A DNA stretch of 64,000 nt from Gelatoporia subvermispora B. Taxonomy: Eukaryota > Basidiomycota > Agaricomycetes > Polyporales > Gelatoporiaceae. The stretch is taken from positions 1,183,581-1,247,580 of the forward strand of contig KB445792.1 in NCBI GenBank assembly GCA_000320605.2. The letters are read 5' to 3'. The translations under genes and the position numbers were made by a program. The stretch's first letter is position 1, and each line of letters begins with the position of its first letter. Under the pieces are notes generated by a model. That model saw nothing but the letters and a program-made list of their open reading frames with translations. It was not told where the DNA came from and searched no databases. Positions 12,113-21,485 of this stretch are shown here, piece by piece.

Positions 12113-13566
12113 TCATTTTTTCGATCGGTACAGTTCCAAGAATGCGGCCTTATCTTCCCACCCGAGCCCAAGCCTCTTCATCTTCCCTAGCTGGGCTATG
12201 AGTGTTGCGCAAACCTCGCTCAGTGGGTCATCTGTTTCTTCTGACAGGAATTCGCTCAGGAGAAACGATCCTGAACTTGGCGATCCAGAGGGAACAAGCA
12301 ACCGAATCGTCGGCGTGAATGGGAAGAGAGAGGTAGTAAGGTGGAACATATGCGGCAGTGGGTTCATGAATGCTGAAGATATGGGTAACGTCGGAGAAGG
12401 TGTCAAAGTCGTCGGCAAATCATACCTATCGCAAGTATCAGCATACGCGATCTAACCGACCCGATCCTGGTACTTACCGCGCACTCATTATGAAGACCCT
12501 GAATAGAGTCACAGGAACCTGTATGCCCTGGAACACGTCCGCGACCCTCAGTAAGCCCCTACCGTTGCTGGTCGTGCATTCGGGGAAGACGACGATAGGT
12601 CGATCCGCCTGATTCCGGATCTCTTCTAGACTATTCGGTGATGTACTGCCCGATTGAGTCGAAGTCGGAACATGACCGGTTGCGCCCAGCATCGAGAGCA
12701 AAGATACGGGACGGAAACCGGTAATGTTAACGCGGGGAGTAGGCTTTCGTGCGGAGGGCGACGAGATGGCCGCGGATCCAGTACCAGTGCGGCGTCCAGG
12801 CGTGCGTGTCAAGGGCGTGGATGACTGGTCTGGTAGAGTAACATCAGCGGAAGCAACGGGGAGCACGAATATCGGATTGAAGCTGAGAATTTTGATGTGG
12901 GGTCAGTCGAAGACCTGCAGAAAAAGTTGAGACAAACCGAAAAGCTAGCCATAGTACTTCGACCCATGACGCCCAATTTGAGACAATAATGTCTCCAGCT
13001 TTCGGCTTCCAGTATTCCGGTTTTTTTGCCCTCCTGCGTATATCTCGATGAGAATTCGCAAAGCTGACCAACAACATACGTACCCTCGCTTGCGTGTCAC
13101 AGTTTCTACAGGGATCCAGAAAACTCCAACGAGTAGTAATGCTAGCCTTGCGAAGACAGCAGTGATTGCATGTGTCATAAACCTATGTAAAGGCGGTATG
13201 GGAAGCTGTATCCTTTCTTCAGTCACAGAGTGTGATCTTCGTGGTTGCTGTATCCACTCACCAAGAGCAAGCACACCCCTTGCACAAGCACCGCGAATAG
13301 CAGCCCAAGGACGAGGAGCAGGAGTGTTCGTACGGTTCCAAGAGCATATCCAAAAGGCAGTAGAAGCTTTGATGTTATGTCTGAACCTGTTGGAGGCAAC
13401 AACTTGATAAAAGGCTGACGAAACGGAGCCTATAAGACCACTGTGGTTGTGACGTAGGGGACATGCATACTCGGATGCCGGTTCCTGGATCCTGCACTCA
13501 AAGTCTCAACTTCCTGCTCGCGCTGCGGGTTGCTAGACTTGCCTGGAAACCAGAAAACTTTTCCAT
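12113..13566 (-). CDS. LOA1: Lysophosphatidic acid acyltransferase (LOA1/VPS66-like)
   Basis: Intact multi-exon gene read from the ATG at 13566-13564 to TGA at 12113-12115, about 380 residues. It starts MEKFSGFQ, joined to DPGTGIR. Hydrophobic segments include RTLLLLVLGLLFAVLVQG and FARLALLLVGVFWIP. The PlsC-like core follows: VSNWASWVEVLWLAFRFNP, GFRPVSLLSMLGATGH and RPIVVFPECTTSNGRGLL. The product should acylate lysophospholipid at the ER or lipid droplet. The first intron has a GC donor (CAG-GCAAGT) with a normal AG acceptor. The rest are GT-AG. It is divergent to TVP38 with a 267-bp gap, and the same pair is duplicated and decayed at 6112-8002. Yeast LOA1 is the family reference. Substrate preference is inferred. 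Confidence 0.85.
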
Positions 13567-14277
13567 GTTCGTGACGTGGGGAGAGTGAGCAGACGGTGCA
13601 GCGACCCTGGAGAGACGCAGGACGCGTGAGCTGACGCGCGGATCGGGAATTGCACGCGTCGATGGCAGACGCGTCGCCCGCTACAGCGCGCGGAGGCGGC
13701 GTGTGATATCCCGGCCTGCGCGGCTGCGAGCGGAATAGGCTGACTGACCTCATCATGCACCGCTGCGGCCCCCTGCAATAGCTCGCTCGTATCTCTTCAC
13801 AGCAACGCAGTTTCAGCGTGAGCAACGTCCATCATGGCGGCGCAGGACACCACCTTCAAGCATCTCCTTACGACAGGCAAGCAGCACATCGCAAGACTCC
13901 CGCAGCGATACCGGAAGCTGAGCACCAAGGCCAAGGTGAGAACGCCGTTTTAATATGCGAATAATCACTGAGCGAACTGCTTTTCGAATGGATAGCTCTT
14001 CATATGGGCGACTGGTTGTCTGTATCTGACCCTCGGAACTATAATCATCGTCATCGGACCGGACCGCATCGGACAGACATTCTATAATCTGGCCCAGAAG
14101 ATCAGCCATAAGCCATTCGGGTGGGCTATATTATTGGCAGTTCTCGGTATGCTCGAACAGTAGTGCATGCCTGCGTCTCACTCACGGAGGTCGGCAGTGC
14201 TGGTCTCGATACCTCCGTGCCTTGGTCATACTACGACGGTCACCCTCTGCGGGTATGCGTACGGAATGAAAGGGTTC
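12417..14277. repeat. Copy 2 (intact) of the direct segmental duplication
   Basis: About 1.86 kb matching 6112-8002 in the same orientation. This copy lies within intact LOA1 and TVP38 genes and continues into their missing parts on both sides. It is therefore the donor or ancestral locus. Confidence 0.9.
13567..13833. promoter_or_regulatory. Divergent promoter of LOA1 and TVP38
   Basis: 267 bp separate the two start codons, so both 5' UTRs and promoters share this stretch. It includes G+C-rich CGCG-containing sequence around 13660-13720. No TATA box is obvious. Confidence 0.6.
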
Positions 14278-15067
14278 TGGCTTGCGGCGGCGGGCACTCA
14301 GCTCGGCTCGGCTGTCTCCTTCGTCCTCCTGCGCACGCTATTCAGCAAGAGAATCCGGAGGTGGTCCTCGACCAACGACAAATGGCAGGCTCTTGAGACA
14401 GTCGTGGTACGTTGCCGTATCCAGCTCGGTCCAAGTGACGCCCAGCTTATCGTAATTTACAGGCAGCGAAGGGCCTCCCTCTCATGTTGCTGATCCGAGC
14501 GTCACCATTCCCTCCTTGGGTTTACTCCAATGCCCTTTTCGCTGTGAGCCACTCGAAATCCCTGCGGGATATTTGGCTAACGCCTCGTCTGCTAGTCCAT
14601 AGAAGTAGTTGCCCTTTGGCAATTCCTTGTGGCAAATTTCGCTGTCTTCCCAAAGGTTGCCCTATTCGTGTTCATTGGATCCCGACTTGCTCTATTGTCA
14701 GATGGCGAGCAGCGGAAGCACATGGATACGGGTACGCTCACATTCATCTTGTTAATTGCGTCTGCTTATTTGAGTGTAGCCACGTGGATAGCCAACGTTG
14801 CAATAACAATCTCCGGTTTCCTGTTTGCAGCTACGTCTAGTTGGTGCGTCTGGCAGTATTGAATCGGCAGAGCCAACCAAGAGCCAACCATGCTGAGCAT
14901 TCCGTAGGGTGATATACCGTTTAATGAAGGCGGAGATACGGCGCCTGCAAGATATACCTCCGGAAGTCGATGAATTGGCTGTTGAGGCAATCGAAGAAGC
15001 CGAAGAAGGCGCGCCTCTTCTACGTGCCTACTCCTCTAATGGACGATCCCCGACCATAGGAGCCTAG
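13834..15067 (+). CDS. TVP38: TVP38/TMEM64-family Golgi membrane protein (VTT domain)
   Basis: Seven exons, about 300 residues, from ATG 13834 to TAG 15065-15067. It starts MAAQDTTFKHLLTTGKQ and has a first membrane segment WATGCLYLTLGTIIIVIG. The VTT/SNARE-associated core follows: TTTVTLCGYAYGMKGF, GTQLGSAVSFVLLRTLF, KGLPLMLLIRASPFPPWVYS, and WQFLVANFAVFPKVALFVF with GSRLALLSDGEQR. A last membrane helix ends at W, split by an intron, and leads to the acidic tail VDELAVEAIEEAEEGAPLL. Yeast Tvp38 lies in Tlg2-containing Golgi compartments. VTT proteins of this fold act as lipid scramblases (family knowledge). Introns are 48-68 nt with standard borders. Convergent with UFE1. Confidence 0.88.
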
Positions 15068-15263
15068 CTTCTCATGTAAGATATTACATGTAGATTTTCT
15101 CCATGATTTCTTGTAGTACCACTGCGGACATGGATGATGGGCTATTTATGTATAGACAGCCATATGAAAAATCATACATAATCTACATCCAGTCACTAAG
15201 CCCGAGCCATATGCGATAAGTGCAATGAGTGTGATGTGCAGTTGGTATACGAGTGTCATGAGA

Positions 15264-16605
15264 TCAGTAATAATGTAAGAACAACAACGACAGACTAGCA
15301 CCAACGAGGAACAGGAGAATCCACTTTCTACTATCCCGTGCTCGTCTCCTCGCTTCACGTAGTTGCTGATTCCCCTTCTCTACCGTTGCGGCCGTTGTGA
15401 TCGCGTCCTCGTACAGCTGCTCGGTCTGCTCGGTCTGCTTGGTAAGGTGCGCGACGAGCTCCATCTGCAATGCGCTGATCTCGAGAAGGCGTGCCTCGGC
15501 CTGCTGCACATTCGCGAGTGTGTCCTGCACGCTCTGCAAGATGTTCGCGTTCTCCGTCTCGAACTGCATGATCTGGGACGCGCTCAGTTCTAGCTCCTCT
15601 TCGTCCGTTTCGTCTGCCTCGTCAGGCAGACCCGTCCCTGCGTTCAGACCCGCACCTGCGCCCGCGGGCCGCACAGTCGCGGTGGAACTTGACGGATCGA
15701 GCGGCGAGTTCAGGCTTGCGGCGAAGCTCGATGCGAGGCTTGACGCGCCACCAAGCCAGCTGCCGCTTGCAGATGAAGAGGCAGGGGATGGGACGGAGTC
15801 AGCCATGTCCATGTAGAGCGCCTCCCGCGCGGCACCGGATCCCAGCGTGCGCGTGCGCTCGAGCTGTCTCTTCATGCGCTCCTCCTGCATCTCTTTGAGC
15901 GTCTGGCTCGTGTCCGTGAGGCGGCGGCTGAGGTACCATGTTATGCTGGAGTGGTGTGCGGCGACGAAGTCCGACGCGGCGGTGCTCTCGTCTTGTCGCA
16001 GTCGTGCGGGGAGTAAGCGAACGAGAGGGTTTTGTCGACTGGCTACGAGCTCGGTGCGGCCTGGGGAAATATATGTGCTATAGGCCCACGGGTCATAGAA
16101 GCGAGAGGATTTAAGTATACTCACGCTTTTCGACTGCCTCTAGCTCCTTCACGCGGTCCGCACAGCGGGAGAGGATGACCCGGGCCTGCAGGTCAATTTG
16201 GTCGCGTTCTTCTGTTGTCAGATGTCGGATATTCGACCATGATTGGTCTCCACTGCTAAGGTCTATGTTCCGTGATGATTGTCGCGATAGCGGTGCAGCA
16301 CGCGGATCCACATTCAAATAGGGCTTTCGAATAGATGCGAGCATGCGCGATAAGTTGTTGACATGGTTCAACTATCGCCCATCATCAGGATGCAGCACCA
16401 CAGGCCCGCAAACAAATATGGTGCGTACTACGACATATGCCTCGCCTATGTACTGCTTGCCGAGTATGTCCTGGCCATTACGCTGACTGTCCGTGGAGGC
16501 GCGCTTGGACGGCCTGTTAATCTTGCGCCGCTTCTGCTCTGGGAGCTGACTTTTCTTCTCATTCACAGTCTCATGAAACTCTTGTGTACGTGCAATTGCG
16601 ACCAT
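15264..16605 (-). CDS. UFE1: Syntaxin-18-type ER t-SNARE (UFE1)
   Basis: Three exons: 16605-16429, 16371-16125 and 16060-15264, with introns of 57 and 64 nt, giving about 406 residues. The N-terminus (RTQEFHETVNEKKSQLP, then SRMLASIRKPYLNVD) matches the syntaxin-18 N-terminal domain. The middle contains ITWYLSRRLTDTSQTLKEMQ. After a Ser/Ala-rich linker comes an acidic segment and the SNARE motif, about residues 318-370 (ENANILQSVQDTLANVQQ, then LVAHLTKQTEQTEQLYEDA). A C-terminal membrane anchor WILLFLVGASLSLLFLHYY ends the protein, which is the tail-anchored layout of a Q-SNARE. It serves COPI-dependent Golgi-to-ER fusion (family knowledge). The linker is longer than in yeast. Convergent with TVP38. 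Confidence 0.9.
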
Positions 16606-16977
16606 CTAGGCAGATAGAAAGCAAGCCGAGGAAACTAGATTATACGTTTGTGGTGGCTGGCCACAAGACGGTGGCACGTACTTGTATGCGTTCTTGGCGC
16701 GCGTGTCATGGCGGCGACACGTGGGCGCTCAATAAGCGCCCATTGACATTGTATAAATTGAGGCGCCCGTAGGCTTGGTTCGCAACATTCGTCCACAAGT
16801 ACAATGCCCTACGCCTCCTCGAGACCGCATATCTCGTGCAGAGGTCTATCGGTTGTGGCAGATTGACTAGTGGCCTTGTTTGAAGCGGACAGTGTTTCGT
16901 ACACCACCGTTTGCTATAGTTCGGTACACACATTGATATGTCTACGACCGTGTTGTATTTTCGTTGTTATTAGAATA
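16606..16977. other. Upstream region of UFE1, nothing else recognised
   Basis: It holds the UFE1 promoter and no supported gene. The last two bases (TA, 16976-16977) are the left target-site duplication of the inverted-repeat element. Confidence 0.4.
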
Positions 16978-17369
16978 CTGTAGTCGAGGTAATTATAACA
17001 AACCGGTGTGACCGTGTGACCTAACAAATGGGTCAAATCCATAACAAACGGCTTCTGACGTGATGTGACCTTTACAAACGTTAGCTCTGACATAGCCAAC
17101 AAATGGCCAATAACACAGCACGAAACCGACAAAATAACTCCAGAATGAGCGGAAATGAGGAGCTCTTGCAATTTCTGGGTAGCTTGTAGCGAAAATTTTG
17201 GTCAGAAGAGTAAATTTGTTTGTTCCGGGAGCGTTTGAACGATTTTAGCCCTGGGAGACATGGTCAGACCCTCAACAAACGAGGTCAATTGTGACACGAC
17301 ATCTCACCGAATTAACAAAACAAACCCTGGCTGTGACGTGACCGTTTGTTATAATTACCTCGACTACAG
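16978..17369. mobile_element. MITE, Tc1/mariner-like, 392 bp, with TA duplication
   Basis: The left end begins CTGTAGTCGAGGTAATTATA and the right end is its reverse complement. At least 26 bp are perfectly inverted (through ACAAAC), followed by imperfect pairing (GGTGTGACCGTG against GGTCACGTCAC). The element is flanked directly by TA at 16976-16977 and 17370-17371, as expected for Tc1/mariner target duplication. It has no coding capacity. The inside holds several copies of ACAAACG/ACAAATGG and TGACGTGAC-like words. It would need a transposase supplied in trans. Confidence 0.8.
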
Positions 17370-17371
17370 TA

Positions 17372-18453
17372 CAGTGTACCCAATGCTTTCTGTCGCGTAG
17401 ATCTGACGTCCACAACTCGAACGGTGTGAGGCTGGATAAGGTCTATGTAGTGAATTTGACCATTTTGAAGTAACCTAGTGGTGAATATGAGCTCGTAACA
17501 TAAGCCGACTTGTACACCCTCCCATCGGTGCGTCAAGAGAGGTCAAGAGCAGACAAGTTCAGGTACTTTCGACGAGAGCTCGACGATGACCTAATTCCCT
17601 GGTCAGCAGCGAGGTATATGAGACAAATGAGTATGCCAGGCAGCTCTTTTTTTCTTTGAAAAAACCCGACAAAAGAAAGGATGCGACCACACCCACTCAG
17701 CTCTGCGGCCAGTTCCGTAATTGGCAGGTACGCACCATCACGCGAAGGTGGTCCGTGCGCGAGGCTGTGGCGGGTATATAAAGGAGGCCCCGGCCATGCA
17801 AACACTTCATACTTACCTTGATGGCACGAGCCCCTTCATGTACCTGGGTCCGTGGGCCGTGAGGGCCTTCCATAGCACGGCGACCCTGTCCGCAGAGGGG
17901 ACTTACGGTTTGTATGGGCTTCGGCTCATGCACCGTCTAAATATTTTCCTGTCCCGCTTCGGCCCTCGGGCTGGGCGGGCCATTTTTTTTGGCCCCTGCG
18001 TTGCGCTAACCCTAACCCTATGTCACACCCTAAATAAGATACTCACCATACCACATCGTACATATCTGGGATGTTTGTATATCTGTTACTAGTCGTCATT
18101 GCAATCTAATGTACACGTTAAAAAGCACAACATGGTCGTAAACACAAGGGATGCACTCGTATGTGTATGGCTACACAATCATGGCAGAGAAGCACAGTGA
18201 GGGCCCTTACTGCGGAGCAAACTGGTCAGCTTTGCTGTGCTCTGAGGGTTCCCAGCATAGGATGTGATATCTCGAAGTATCCTGTGGTTTTCTCGTGGCG
18301 CCAAGCTGAGCATCGACTAGACCAACACGTCGTCGGGACAAGGATTGCGGATTGCAGCAGCAGAAGTGACAGCAGGAATATGGGACCGATACAGAGCCTC
18401 GCAGAAACAGTCAAACGTACAACAGCACACATACTTCACAAGTCCATCCTGCA
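17372..18453. other. Non-coding stretch with strong TATA motif, GC hairpin and telomere-like units
   Basis: No recognisable gene. Visible items are TATATAAAG at 17775-17783, a GC-rich self-complementary patch around 17955-17995 (GGCCCTCGGGCTGGGCGGGCC then T-run then GGCC), and TAACCCTAACCCT at 18007-18019. A 99-codon open frame from 17796 shows no known motif and starts only 13 bp after the TATA motif, so it is not called. Confidence 0.4.
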
Positions 18454-18816
18454 TCACCGAATCGCCTCAAGGGTCTCCATCGATGTCACACTGTTGCCAC
18501 GGATAACCTATAACATGGACGAACCGCTCGTCAATAATCCACAAAAGTTGAACAGGGATGTGGTCACATACAACAGTCCCGATCGGGTGCTTCTGCGCAG
18601 GGTTCGTCTCCTCGAGCGCATCGTCAATCACTAGGTTCAAGAAAAGGTCGTAGCCGCGCAACGTCCCGCTAACTTTGCGACCGCCCTGGAGGTGGACGAA
18701 GAGCTTCTTGTCCATGAACTGCGCAGATAGAACGGACGCGTCAGATAAAAGATCGTACGGTCAAAGCATGCGGCTTGGCTGACCTTTTTGAGCTCGGGCT
18801 GCGATGCTTTTGACAT
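18454..18816 (-). CDS. SMX2: Small nuclear ribonucleoprotein G (SmG)
   Basis: Three exons, about 78 residues, from ATG at 18816-18814 to TGA at 18456-18454. It begins MSKASQPELKK, then FMDKKLFVHLQGGRKVSGTL and RGYDLFLNLVIDD (Sm1 motif), and ends VIRGNSVTSMETLEAI (Sm2 motif with the RGN signature). SmG is one of the seven ring proteins on U1, U2, U4 and U5 snRNA and is essential for splicing. Length and sequence are fully typical. Introns are about 65 and 60 nt. It is divergent to the gene at 19237. Confidence 0.95.
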
Positions 18817-19236
18817 GGCTGTGAATGTGGTTGGAGGTCGGGGTGGGTATGCGGCGCGAGTAAAGGGACGGTGCAGTCGAGATCGACAATTCACGCAAGG
18901 ATACCCACCACGTGGCGAGCATCAGTTCCCGTTTAAGACATAGCGATGCGGTCCGCTTCGCCTTGCCACCGCTCTTCAACCACCCTAGCTAGTCATATAT
19001 GCTCTGTGCACCTTCACTGCTTTGACCCTGTCTGGACGCTATCAGATATAACGGCCCAATATCTTCAGGACATCTACCAAACTTTACACACGTATACCTC
19101 TACTTTACTCTTCACACACTCTGAGACCCTCAACCCATGTGAGTAGTCGTTTTCGCAATATGCGCCCCCTGAGCCTGAGGGATGTGTCGCAGACAGTTGA
19201 CATTTTAGTACTACCCTGAACGTTCACCAGCCGCAT
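18817..19236. promoter_or_regulatory. Divergent promoter region of SmG and the disordered protein
   Basis: 420 bp between two start codons. The right half carries pyrimidine-rich stretches and CCATGTGAGTAG near 19136, which could be a leader-intron donor for the plus-strand gene. No coding frame supported. Confidence 0.4.
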
Positions 19237-21204
19237 ATGGCTTCTACTCTCAGTCCACCTGCGGCAACCGGAGCAGCGATTGGTCCAGCGAGCCAAACGG
19301 CTTCCGGTAGATCGGGCTGGGGCAGGAGCAGCGCACCCGGGTCCGCACCTCGTGGCACGAGCAAAGGGCGTCCGCCTGCACGAGGTGGAAGACGTGGTCC
19401 TCGAGGCGGCGGTCGTTCTGCCAGTGGCAAAGGATTGCCATCCGATCATGCGGAGGATGGACCACCGAGACCAAACGCCGATCCGGCAAAGCATGGGACA
19501 CCATCGGACGTTTTGCCCGCTCGTAACTCAACGCTCGTTCCATCTCTCCCACCGACACCATCGTCGCTTCCGCCACCGCCGAGTAGTCTCCCTAGTCGTC
19601 CTAGGACGTCGCCTAGGAAAGCACCGGAACCCCGTCGCAGACCAACTAACGGCCCATCGGAACCCATGACCCCCACCACGCCCTCCTCCAACCGCCCCTC
19701 TACCCGTAGGAGACGTTCCCAGAATAACGGCAAGGCAGTCCCACCTGTTGCGCCATCGAAACCAGCTCCGACACTTGCACCTAGCTTCCTGACACATCGC
19801 GCCGAGAAGCCAACTAATAGAGAGCCCCCTCCTCATATACATGTCTCAGATGTCGCTCCTGCACACGATGTCGCTCACGATGTCGACGCCCTGGTCGAAC
19901 ACGTCCGCTCGATAGCCATGGACCGGCCGCATACTCCGGGCAGCTACATCGACTGGGCCGGCGACGATGACGACAGTCTTCCAGATCTTGACGATTGGGG
20001 AGTCACATCAACGTTGACGGATCGCACGAGCGAGTCGAGTAAGGCGACCACGTCGACGAAAGACACAATGATCTCTCCTATCTTGGAAGACACGCTTAAG
20101 CCATTGCCGAGTCTGGAGCTGAGCACCGCGGCTACAAGTCCGGCTTCGAGTACCAAGGGCGCAGATGAATCACTGGCGAGCGTACCAGAAGCGTCCGAGA
20201 AAACCCCAAAGGTGGCTCAGGCTGAGGAGCCGGTCAAGCCCTCTAGCGATACACCTGCGGAGAAGGAGAAGGAGAAGGCGCCCAGGAATCGGCGAGCATC
20301 TCGTACGAAGAATGGCAGGCGAGACTCGAAGTCGGAGACGATCGACAAGGTGGTCAACGGCACCAAGTCCCAATCTGAAGCCCCTGTTGCAGAACCTGTC
20401 AAGCTGCGATCTGCGGAGGGTCCTTCCGACGCGTCACCAACGAAACCCACGACGCACGTACCTACACATTCGTCCCTTCCTCCGAAGCCCGTGGTTGCCG
20501 CAGCGCCACGGCGGAACTCACGTGCGGGTAAAGTAGATGCGCAGTCCAAGCCGTCTGTGAAGGAGTCTCCGGTCGAGTCCAAAGTGCCTATTGTCGTCTC
20601 TCCTCCGTCTGCGACAAAGGTTGCAGTGCCCGAGGAACGACAGGTCACCAGCCCGCCCACCGCGCCTTCTGAGGGCGTCGACCGCCCGTTCTCACCTGCT
20701 CGTTCACCCGAGGCTGACAAGCGTTCCGTGAAGAGTCCTCAGTCAGAACCTGGTCTGGAGGCATCGATATGGGCACCCTCGTCCACTAAATCGCCTACGC
20801 CAGATGCGCGGCAAGCTATGAGCCCTCTGGGACTCGAAGCCTCGATCCACGCTCCGTCGTCGACTCGTTCCTCCACCCCTGGCCACACTTCCAGTCACTC
20901 CGTCCCAGATACCCGTGGATTCCTCTCGCCGAACACACGGTCCCGTACGCAGGGACGCAGACCGCTGCATGTCAATGGCGCGGGAGACCACCTCGATGCG
21001 CACTCCAGTCACGCGCACCACAGTCGCACGCACTCGATGCCACCCACGGGTCCGGGTACGGCAACGGCGCACGCGCGGGCTGTGCATGCTACCCGCCCTG
21101 TCATCACCGGGGACGCCATCTCAAGGTTGGCTAGAACACTGGGCGGCGCTGGTTTGGGTATCGCGAAGCGGGAGGTGGCAGCCGTGTCAGCCGCGAAGAA
21201 TTAG
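19237..21204 (+). CDS. Large intrinsically disordered protein, function unknown
   Basis: One uninterrupted frame of 655 codons, in strong contrast with the intron-rich neighbours. Composition is dominated by Ser, Pro, Thr, Ala, Arg and Lys, which predicts disorder. Visible landmarks are an Arg/Gly region near residues 45-68 (GRPPARGGRRGPRGGGRS), resembling RNA-binding RGG boxes; a proline-rich patch; a short ordered acidic motif near residue 225-250 (SYIDWAGDDDDSLPDLDDW); KEKEKAPRNRRASRTKNGR (basic, nuclear-signal-like); and a conserved-looking C-terminus DAISRLARTLG. No enzyme domain. An RNA- or ribosome-associated role is only a guess from the RGG and acidic-aromatic motif. Start chosen as the first ATG. 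Confidence 0.7.
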   Translation: MASTLSPPAATGAAIGPASQTASGRSGWGRSSAPGSAPRGTSKGRPPARGGRRGPRGGGRSASGKGLPSDHAEDGPPRPNADPAKHGTPSDVLPARNSTLVPSLPPTPSSLPPPPSSLPSRPRTSPRKAPEPRRRPTNGPSEPMTPTTPSSNRPSTRRRRSQNNGKAVPPVAPSKPAPTLAPSFLTHRAEKPTNREPPPHIHVSDVAPAHDVAHDVDALVEHVRSIAMDRPHTPGSYIDWAGDDDDSLPDLDDWGVTSTLTDRTSESSKATTSTKDTMISPILEDTLKPLPSLELSTAATSPASSTKGADESLASVPEASEKTPKVAQAEEPVKPSSDTPAEKEKEKAPRNRRASRTKNGRRDSKSETIDKVVNGTKSQSEAPVAEPVKLRSAEGPSDASPTKPTTHVPTHSSLPPKPVVAAAPRRNSRAGKVDAQSKPSVKESPVESKVPIVVSPPSATKVAVPEERQVTSPPTAPSEGVDRPFSPARSPEADKRSVKSPQSEPGLEASIWAPSSTKSPTPDARQAMSPLGLEASIHAPSSTRSSTPGHTSSHSVPDTRGFLSPNTRSRTQGRRPLHVNGAGDHLDAHSSHAHHSRTHSMPPTGPGTATAHARAVHATRPVITGDAISRLARTLGGAGLGIAKREVAAVSAAKN

Positions 21205-21485
21205 CTGCGGGCTGTCCGCGAACATACCACCAAATTTTGTATCATGCTTTCAGTTTTCTCGCGGACATTTTGGTTCTGGGCTCGCTTGAACTCACCCCTC
21301 TGCAGCAGAAATGATACCCATCTCAATTGTTTTCCCTGTGCTTCAGCTATCCCATTTATCTAGGATGAGATCTAATGTTGCTTTGGTATACTGTGTAATG
21401 TGTGCTCTGTGCTAGTAGGTCCTAAAGATTCCTGGATAATTATACATTGTGCTTGATTACATTGCAAGTGGGGGGAGTGACGTAA
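21205..21485. other. Convergent 3' ends, no gene
   Basis: 281 bp between the stops of the disordered protein and MDM10. A/T-rich compared with flanking exons. Holds both 3' UTRs. Nothing else seen. Confidence 0.5.

Noticed and set aside
17796..18092. 99-codon frame after a TATA motif
   Set aside because: No motif, atypical composition and a start too close to the TATA. Probably chance.
20217..20720. 167-codon minus-strand frame opposite the disordered protein
   Set aside because: Shadow of a G+C-rich, stop-poor coding region. No protein features.
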